Below, piece after piece: positions 55,924 to 64,000 of a stretch of 64,000 nt of DNA (position 1 is its first letter; the number at the start of each line of letters is the position of its first letter). The stretch is from Viola odorata (lineage: Eukaryota; Streptophyta; Magnoliopsida; Malpighiales; Violaceae): positions 23,360,579 through 23,424,578 of the forward strand of contig OY829542.1 of NCBI GenBank assembly GCA_963691705.1, given 5' to 3'. Below the pieces are notes generated by a model. The model saw only the letters and a program-made list of their open reading frames with translations. It did not search any database and was not told the origin of the DNA. The position numbers were made by a program, and so were the translations under genes.

Positions 55924-58900
55924 ATCGCGTGCTTGTCGAGGACATGATTAAATAATTACAACTTATCACATGCAACAGAAAAGGATTGAAGACAATGCCA
56001 AGAGGTTCGATCCACAGAGAATGGTGAAGACATACACTAGACAAGGCCAAATATAAAGTAACACAATAAAAGAAACGATGAGGGGGTTTGGTTGGTTAAT
56101 CTAGTTAACCAAGATAGAGATAGCTGCTAACATGACAATTAATAAAAACAGAAATCAAGGGCAAGACATGCAAACAGAAATCAAGGGCAAGACATGAAAA
56201 CAAAAATCAAGTAAAGAAATGAAGTCAGAAGAGAAGAAATTAAAGAAATAAAATCAGAAGAGAAGAGATCTTAGCAAAGGACATTCTCGGGTTGTGTCGA
56301 GGGCTAGATAATCATCGGCGCAGAAATATTCTATTCTCGTGCCATAGATATGCTATAGGGGCCTAGTTTCCACTCAACACCCCTTACTTACCTTCTTAGA
56401 TAGAAGCTACCCCCATTTCCACATATGAGGTAGCCTTGACGTTTCGCCATCCTCCCAGGCACGAATGTGGGGAGGCAATACTCAAAACGCCCATGAAGTG
56501 GAGGCAAGATAGATCTAGGGCGTGACGTCTCAGTGTGTCAAGCTCGCGTCACATACCCTAAACGACCATTTATCCTTAGACGAAAGACCTCTCGCGATGT
56601 CCCCACTAAGTGTCTACTCTAACCCAAGGCTTCGCGTCAGTTATAACCAAGGGAATGACAGTAATCATCTAGGATTGGTTATTAGTTAGCCAGACTACTA
56701 TCCTGCCCTAGACGAATTAACAAGAAACTGACAAACAATCGAATACAACAATAAGAATATATTAAACACATTTAGGCCTCTTAACTACCTAGGCAACCAT
56801 CAAAATACCTCTGCTAAGAAGAGAGAATCTAGCTACTCATACCACAAAACAAATAAACAAAATAGGAAAAGAAAGATTGCATAAAAGAAGAAGAACAAAG
56901 AGAACAAAACTATTAAATATTACTGGCTGGAGTAAAGCTCTGGTTAAATACAGTGGCTGCTGGATGAAGAGGTCTCAGCCACCACCCAAAAGGGGGAGGA
57001 GAGAAAAGGAGGCGGCTCCCAAAAGAAGAAAGTGGAAAAATATTTACAAGATGTCTAAAACCTTAAAAACTAGAGGTTTATATAGTGTCCAACCCACAAG
57101 AGGATAAATTCCAGCTAAGGGGAGAGAGTGACAGCACATAGAGCGTGTTGGAATATTCTGGAATCTTCTAGATACTCATGAAATCTTCTAGAAACGCAAG
57201 GAATCCCGTGCGAATCTTCGGAGATTCCTTTCTTTGGCTTTCGATCTTGATCTGATGTGGATGCGTCACGGGCACGAGACTGCTCACTGGTTTGGTTAGC
57301 GTCGAGGGCACGATGACGCTCCGATCTTCTGGGCCTTGAAGCTTGAAATCCCAAGAATTCCTTAAAAAATGCATCTTTTCGCTCTTTTTCTCCTTTTGGC
57401 GTTGATCTGCAATAAAGATGAAAATAGAGGTCAATTAGCAGAATCATGCCCCTGAAAAGGCTAAAATAGAGGATAAAATCACGCCCAAGAAACATGCTAA
57501 CAAACATCCCCACACTACCCAATGCTTGCCCTCGAGCATTCACAAAACTAAAAACACCTCATGCTATGACATACATCTCTAACCCCTTAATACATAGAAT
57601 AGACAACTCATTCGACAAGGTACACCCAACCAAAACATATCCTGCCCTAGAAAAGCACCTGCACCAGATTAATAGGATAACGACCCTATTAATCAGACTT
57701 TCCCAGACCAAGTCTATTTACCAGTAGTCGTCACCTGGATATGTGTTTGCACTCACGCTCACAACAAAATATGTGTTTAGGCTAATCACTCAAAAATGCA
57801 AATAACACAACACAAGGCAGAGTTTGCACGTCAATCCGAGTACGATAGTACACATACGAGAGAAATCTAGCGATCAGAGATAACTTTGCAAAAAGAAAAA
57901 AGGAAAAAGAAAAAGAGCCATAAGGGGTAGGGGAAGGTGTGAAGAAAAAGAAAAAAAAGGAAAGAAAATAAAACAGAAATAAAAGGAGAAAAGAGAAGGA
58001 AAAGAAAAACAAAGGAGTGGGAAAACAAATCTGGAGGTGGAGGATTCCTTGGCTAGAAGGAAGGCGAATCGGTGAGCAACACTCGCTGGAGAGGGCATGA
58101 AAGCGAGGGTTAGACGATTGCTTTGGCGTTCTTCTGTGGAGGAGATCTTTGTCTGCGTCGAGGGCACGAAATGATTGCCTTTTTGCTGCTCTTGCTTTCT
58201 GTGCCTGCTTTGCTTTTATTCGAATTCAATTTGATTTCTTTTTTTTTTTCTTTTTTTTGAAATATCTAGCAAGCAGGCACGAATCTTTCTTCCTTTGCTC
58301 GCTCTTTGGATAGGAGCTGGAGCTGGCAATTCTTCACATTTCTTTGAGTGATTGACTGCGAGGGGTTGATACTTGATTCTACTTCCCCACACTTAAGCTT
58401 TGTTATGGTGAGGAGGTAATCTGACGTTGTTGTCCTGCCCAAGATTCCTGATTTCCGCAGTTGCTCTGTCGTGCCCTTGATCTTTGTTTTTCTCCCCACA
58501 CTTATCTTCTTCGATGTCTAGCCCTTGCCTTTCGAATGAAGAGTGTTACTCACCTGCCAAGGAAAGATCAAAGAAAAGGCTCAAGTGGTGAGAAGAGAGA
58601 ATAAGGGTGTCGAGGGCATGAAAAAGGAAAGAAAATGGAGAAAGAAGAAAGCAGAAAAATAAAGAGAAAAGAAAGAAAAATTGCAAAGTCTCTTCGTCGT
58701 TTCGTTGCTTTTCCCCGTCTAATGGTGCCTATACCCAGGGATATTATTCAAACCTAGCCAGTGCCTAGTCAAGCATTAAATCACACATGAATAAAATGGC
58801 ATAAAGCTCAAAGTGCTCACGGGTACTAATTGTGACTATTGGTGTCTAGGGCATGACTAGTCATAAGGGCTAGCAGGTCAAGATGTGCATGGCAGGACAT

Positions 58901-59382
58901 AGATACAATGAATGACAAGTTTCTTCCATGCATCAGAAGTCAAAAATGCATGTCCATTATGAGGGTTTTAAAACTGGGCAGTGGCAAAATTCCTAGCAAA
59001 ATCTAAAAATAAAATCCGATTTTTTTTGAAAAATCCGAAAAACATGCAATCATGCAACAAGCGAAAAATTAAACATGCAAATAGTGCGAAGTAAATACGT
59101 TTTTCAGTTTTCTATTGGAAAAGAAAATTCTCTAATTTCAGAAAATCGGCAGATTTTCAAACAGAAAATTTTCCGAAGTAAACGCGCCCTAATTATTTTT
59201 TAATTAATTAATTAATTGCTTTAATTTTCCAGCTGGGCATTCTTTTTCTTTCTGTTAATCTCGATACTCAATACTTAATGGTTAATAATGTCATATATTT
59301 ATATTTATATTTAATTAATTAATTAGTTGTTGTTCTAATAATTGTTTCCTTTCTTTTAAGGATCCGGATCATCTACAGATTC
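55924..59382. other. Repeat-like spacer, probably LTR-element non-coding DNA
   Basis: No intact gene. ggttcgatccacagagaatgg (56010) and a stretch of minus-strand frame beginning MNARGQALGSVGM (57543-57115) resemble non-coding spacer common around plant gypsy elements. The word tcgagggc(a/t) recurs at 56296, 57303, 58159 and 58610. Purine- and pyrimidine-rich runs lie at 57885-58020 and 58235-58262. I cannot place its ends. Confidence 0.35.
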
Positions 59383-59577
59383 TAATGAACCAGATTTTTT
59401 TATTAATAATTAAAAAATTTCACGGGACCGGACCCGTCAGAACCCACGGGTCGAGACCAGGACCATTTTTCCAGTGCTGTTTTTTCACAGAACGGGTCTG
59501 GACCCAACCCGCGGGTTTACGGAACTAAGGAGGTAAGTACCGAACCCGACCTGTGGTACCGTTTTGCCGCCGGTAGT
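59383..59577. other. GC-rich hAT-terminus-like sequence that received hAT2
   Basis: gggaccggacccgtc...cgggtcgagacc...acgggtctggacccaacccgcggg is a run of imperfect inverted words like hAT subterminal regions. No complementary end is seen. hAT2 begins at 59578; its presumed 8-bp TSD is ccggtagt, the partner of which lies outside the window. Confidence 0.4.
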
Positions 59578-59755
59578 TAGGGGTGTACACGGTCCGGATC
59601 GGTCCGGTTTTAGGCCTAGGACCGATCCGAACCGTAATTTACGGTTTCCATTTTTATGGAACCGGACCGATCCGGATCAATACGGTTCGGATCGGATCGG
59701 TTCCATTTTTCCCGGTTCGGATCGGTGTTGTTCCGGTTCCAATTCGGATTTTTTT

Positions 59756-60256
59756 TTGTTTGGCCAAATTCATTATTTTCCAATGGGCCGGCCCATTAAC
59801 CAACCTACAACTAATGAAGAAGCTAATAAACAGTTTCAACCAGCCTACAACCAATGGGCCGGCCCATTAACCATACGGATTGAAGAAGCTAATAAACAAG
59901 CACCTTTAGTTCAAAATAGCCAAATTGCAGCAAGATTAAAAAAGATTAAAGAAGAACATAGAAAGAAAATTGGTTTGATTCATATCAGTACAGTTCAAAT
60001 AATCCTCAGAAGCACGTTTAGAGAAGGTATTAAGACACCAGTGGATATTACTGTTGAAGATAACAGAATAGCCCTTAGTCAGTATCGAACCTTGGGAAGG
60101 ATCGAAGGAGATTTAGGTTACAAAAAACCATCTACTGCTGAACAAAAATCCATCTGCTGCTTCACAAAAATCCATCTACTGCTGCACAAAAATCCATCTG
60201 CTGCTTCACAAAAATCCATCTACTGCTGCACAAAAATCCATCCTTTCAGACAATAA
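59756..60256 (+). CDS. hAT2 movement-protein-like frame
   Basis: Same 166 codons as at 51005-51505 in hAT1, on the strand opposite the transposase. An open frame also extends upstream across the terminus to 59564 in this copy. Same caveats: a fragment, similarity to caulimovirid movement proteins judged by eye. Confidence 0.45.
   Translation: MFGQIHYFPMGRPINQPTTNEEANKQFQPAYNQWAGPLTIRIEEANKQAPLVQNSQIAARLKKIKEEHRKKIGLIHISTVQIILRSTFREGIKTPVDITVEDNRIALSQYRTLGRIEGDLGYKKPSTAEQKSICCFTKIHLLLHKNPSAASQKSIYCCTKIHPFRQ
60121..60242. repeat. 22-bp tandem repeat in hAT2
   Basis: Mirror of the array at 51019-51140, with the same number and order of units. Confidence 0.93.
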
Positions 60257-60501
60257 TTAACATCAAGCAAGCACAAACAAAAGGATAAACCGAATCCTTA
60301 AACTCAAGCAGAAATGTGCCAATAACTAATACAACCTTGAGAAGAATCAAACACCAACTATTGAACATTATAAAGCTCATCTCAACGACACTCTTAGACT
60401 ACTAAGAAGTTAGAATTGCTAAATAAATAAGTAATGCATTTCATAGTGAACAACAAGAAACTTAGTAAACGATTGGAGGTACTTACAAACGGATGAAGTT
60501 C

Positions 60502-63213
60502 TCATGAGATGATATCTACCACAGAAGGTGCAAAGTTAATACCTTCAAAGGCTGCCAATTATATAAAATCAGAATTAATCACATAGTAAATAACTAATTC
60601 ATAGCTAAAAAATGTAAATTTAAATATTACCTTTCTCAAGCTCATCAACCTCTTTGAGCGTTTCTTCAGTCGTACAATGATACTCATAAGTTGGTGCTCT
60701 CAACCAATCTTCAGTGCAAATCAGCGCCTCTACAATTTTTGCGGACAAAGAGCTTCGAAAATCATCAAGGATGCGACCACCACAACTAAATGCAGATTCT
60801 GAAGCGACGGTCGAAGTCTGAATAGCCAACACATCACGTGCTATCATTGAAACAGTAGGAAATCGAACACTGTTAACCTTCCACCACTCCAAAATGTCAA
60901 AAGTATCTGAATTCGCTGCTATCGTCTCTTCCTCAAGATAACGATCTAACTCTGATTTTCTTGGTCCTCCCACTTGTTGAGCCAATTCCTTACGATACTT
61001 GTATTCATAGGCACATGCTGCTGATCCATATTGACCATCAATAACATCTAAATCTAATGACCCTTCCACTAAATCAGCATCAATAGAAGAAGCTTCTCCA
61101 ACCACATCAGTTTTGGACTTGTTAGTCTCCCTTTCATACTCTTCAAACAATGCAAAAAGCTTCCTTCGCACTTTCTCAACCAATACCACTGCTTTGCTAA
61201 GCTCATACATGTTGTTAATCACATAATTCACGTAACCTAACTTATACCTTGGATCTAACACGACCGCAATAAACAACATCACATTAATTTTAACTGCATC
61301 GCCCCAATATTTGTCACACTTTTTTTTCATTTGCAATGCCATTTCAGCCACCTCAAAATCAACATTGTTGCACATAAGTTTCAACCTAAAATCAACCTCA
61401 CTCACTTTATTCAAACATATGTTAGAAGTTGTGTATTTAGTACCCGAAACACTTAGAGTAAGTGTGTAGAAGCATTTCAAAAAATTTACCATGTTCTTTA
61501 TATGAACCCAATCCTCTTCCCTAGGAATTCCCTTTCTACATTCAAGTTCTTCATCATTTCCAACTTCACTTGAAAAATTAAAATCCAACCCCACATATCT
61601 ATCAAAAGCAGATTGTAATTTTAAAGTTGTTTCTAACATCAAATAAGTCGAGTTCCATCGAGTGCACACATCAAGACACAACATAGCATCACAACCTAAC
61701 CTTTCTTCCACAACACATGCTTTGAACTTTTCTAATCTTAAGGGGGATTGCCTCAAGTATCTAACTGTATTTCGGACTCGAATAATTGAAGGAGTAGCAA
61801 GTTTTAACCCATCGCTAACTACTAGATTCATTATATGTGCAACACACCTCATATGTATAAACTCCCCATCCAAAACACTACCCTTCCAATGATTGACCCT
61901 TTTTTTCAAATATTGCACCGCAACATCATTTGAACTAGCATTATCGACAGTTACAGTCATTACCTTATCAATACCCCACTCCAACAAACATTTTTCAATC
62001 AATTTACCAATGAACTCACCTCTATGACTAGAAATTGGACAGAAATTTAAGATTCTCTTTTGCAACTTCCAATTTAAGTCAATATAATGAGCAGTCAAGC
62101 ACATATAATTAATTCTTTGATTGCTGGTCCATGTGTCTGTAGTAAGACAGACCTTCCTACAGTTAAATGATATGCTACTTTTCAGCTTCAATCTTTCCCC
62201 CACAAACAACTCATAACAATCTCTCGCTACAGTAACTCGAGAAGGAATTACAAACTTAGGTTGCAACTCATTACAAAAGTGCCTAAAACCTTTACCTTCA
62301 ACCATTTTAAAAGGTTTTTCATCAACAATAATCATGTGAGCCAATGCAAGCCTACATCTGTTCTGATTAAATTTCCATGCAGATAAGACACTCCCGTTAC
62401 TCGAATTAAAAGTCAACAAAGATTGATCATCTGCAGCAGCACTCTCAACAGGTTTAACAGCATTGAAATATGGCCCTTTTGGACATTTAAACAAATGCTT
62501 CCTAATTGCACTTGTGCCACTACCATTAGGATCATACTTATACTCAGATTTTCGGCAAAAATTACATCGTACCTTCTTCTCGTTCTTACGAGTTGTAAAC
62601 TTCGTGACATGATCCCAGACAAATGACCTTTCTCTTTTTATCTTTTCCTCGGTTTCTTCTGGCTGTTGACTGGTTTCCACTCCTTCTACCCCAACAGTTG
62701 GTTCACTTCGTTGTGTAGATGAAGTTGGAGTTGGGACTACTGTATTTCTACCTTCAGCCACAAGAGGAGACCCCGCTGACTCCACAATCTATACAAAAAA
62801 ACAAGAGAAACAAAAAATCTAGGAAACTCATTGATATATTCCTCACACGTGTGTTCAATTTTCTGGAGCAACACAAAATACTATAACAAGCACTAGCTTT
62901 TATAAACATTAGAACAACTACAGAAAAATTAGGACAACTAATCTAAACATGTTAAACAGAAAACAACCTAATTGAAGAAAACATTGTCTGACTGTCAGCA
63001 CTACATTAAAACCAATTTACTTTTCTTTCCTCAGTTCCCACAGAAACTAAGCTTACGGAACAAGCATCTCATAAACAAATTAAAACCCAGATCACATAAA
63101 CAGCTAAAAACTTCAAAAACAACACCAGATATCATGAAAAGGACAATAAGGAACAATGTATTCGCGGATAAGGAGTGAATCCTTACATCAATGGATTCAC
63201 CAATTGCATCCAT
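60502..63213 (-). CDS. hAT transposase of hAT2, intact
   Basis: Proposed exons 63187-63213, 60631-62788 and 60502-60551. The 721 codons of the main exon translate to the same protein as in hAT1: BED finger, TTDTWTS, TVDNASSND, ASESAFS, hATC domain. Both copies could therefore supply transposase. The GC-rich leader with repeated gcgaggagggagcgg lies at 63330-63440. Confidence 0.93.
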
Positions 63214-63536
63214 ATTCGCGGTGGTGACAAGACCGAGGAGACAGCGACGGGAGAGGAGAGGAGCGGCCGGCGAAGGTTAAGGAGAGGGATGGGTTTGACC
63301 AGAAGGTGTGGGTGAAGTAAGGGGTGAAGTTCGACAGCGACGGGATCGAGCGAGGAGTGGAGTGGGGTGGCCGACAGCGACGGGATCGAGCGAGGAGGGA
63401 GCGGCAGCGTCGTGGCGATCAGAGCGAGGAGGGAGCGGCGGCGTCGAGGGTTGGAACGGCGGTTCTAGGGTTTTTACGAAGGAAAATGGAGAAATGGGTT
63501 GTAGTGTTGTGTTGTTTCACTTGTTTGCTTAATTAG

Positions 63537-64000
63537 GGTGTAATCTAATCGTAGGTGAAATGGAGTCGTTTTGACTCCATGTATTTTTTTAATTTTTATA
63601 CATTATCATAACAAAGAATTTTGAGGTTAAAAAGAAAGAAATTAATAATTGTTTCTATTTTTTTGGTTCTTAATAGTTATTATTGAGATAATGTCTAAAT
63701 GGCTATTAATAATACATATTAACAATTAAATGTATAAATGGCTATTAATAATACATATTAACAATTAACATTATGAATAGCTATTAAAATTTACAATAAT
63801 ATATTTTTTAACAATACTAACAATATGATGATAGTGTCTTTTACATAATATATTTAGAGTTTAAAAGAAAAAATTATTAATTTTTAGAGCTTAATAAGTA
63901 TATTAATAAGTATTACTAGTATGTGACTATGTGTCATACTAAGTTTAGTTTAGATAAGATTGATGTATATACATTATGATGATAACATATATTTAGAGGT
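63537..64000. repeat. AT-rich subterminal region of hAT2 (partial)
   Basis: Mirrors 47261-47724 of hAT1. The 163-bp repeats, tRNA-like block and the other terminus lie beyond the window. Confidence 0.85.

Larger units (their letters stand above)
59578..64000 (-). mobile_element. Second autonomous hAT copy, hAT2 (inverted, runs off the window)
   Basis: Starts taggggtgtacacggtccgg. Every position pairs with hAT1 under one rule (coordinate sum 111261) from the terminus to the window end, i.e. no net indel over 4,423 bp. The transposase, the movement-protein-like frame and even the meaningless short frames are the same. Only about three quarters of the element is in the window. Confidence 0.93.

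Noticed and set aside
55924..56050. N-terminal extension of the element D integrase frame
   Set aside because: The residues before LAKLGTK do not resemble integrase; they come from the unrelated sequence joined at about 55923.
57885..58167. Phe/Ser-rich minus-strand frames
   Set aside because: Translation of a purine-rich low-complexity tract.

Overview
The window is nuclear DNA of a flowering plant, most likely a eudicot. It is AT-rich, has genes with many introns of plant type, and is packed with plant transposons. I cannot name the species. Host genes lie only in the first ~11.2 kb. They are a small membrane protein (1341-1709, +), a nine-exon chloroplast DEAD-box RNA helicase of the RH39 type (2000-7882, -), and directly upstream of it a five-exon tandem paralogue (9156-11141, -). 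The paralogue keeps open exons and matching splice positions but has lost the visible catalytic motifs.

From 11.4 kb on the window is nested mobile DNA, readable from target-site duplications (TSDs). A non-autonomous Mutator-like element (11417-21814, 9-bp TSD) is split by a decayed Ty3/gypsy element 'A' (13264-21712, minus strand). Then come Stowaway-type MITEs (8154, 21933, 26556), two non-autonomous hAT elements with 8-bp TSDs (23847-25054 and 25183-26163) and a Ty1/copia reverse transcriptase scrap (27356-27558).

A very large Tat-type Ty3/gypsy element 'B' (27559-53405, plus strand, 5-bp TSD, 511-bp LTRs) fills the middle. Its gag-pol is full of stops. Between integrase and the 3' LTR it carries several antisense reading frames. 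Two later insertions sit in those frames: a 4.27-kb non-autonomous LTR element 'C' (36808-41077, LTRs that look identical), and a complete 5.84-kb autonomous hAT element 'hAT1' (45845-51683, 8-bp TSD) with an intact BED-finger/hATC transposase.

To the right are a gypsy fragment 'D' (3' LTR plus integrase end), about 3.6 kb of poorly classified LTR-element-like spacer, and a second copy, 'hAT2' (59578 to beyond the window end). hAT2 is inverted relative to hAT1, collinear with it without a net indel over all 4.4 kb visible, and encodes the same transposase.

The points most worth following are the helicase-dead RH39 paralogue; the apparently very recent hAT pair, which also carries an antisense frame resembling a caulimovirid movement protein and a tRNA-like block; the antisense gene set of element B; and the novel Tyr-rich protein of element C.
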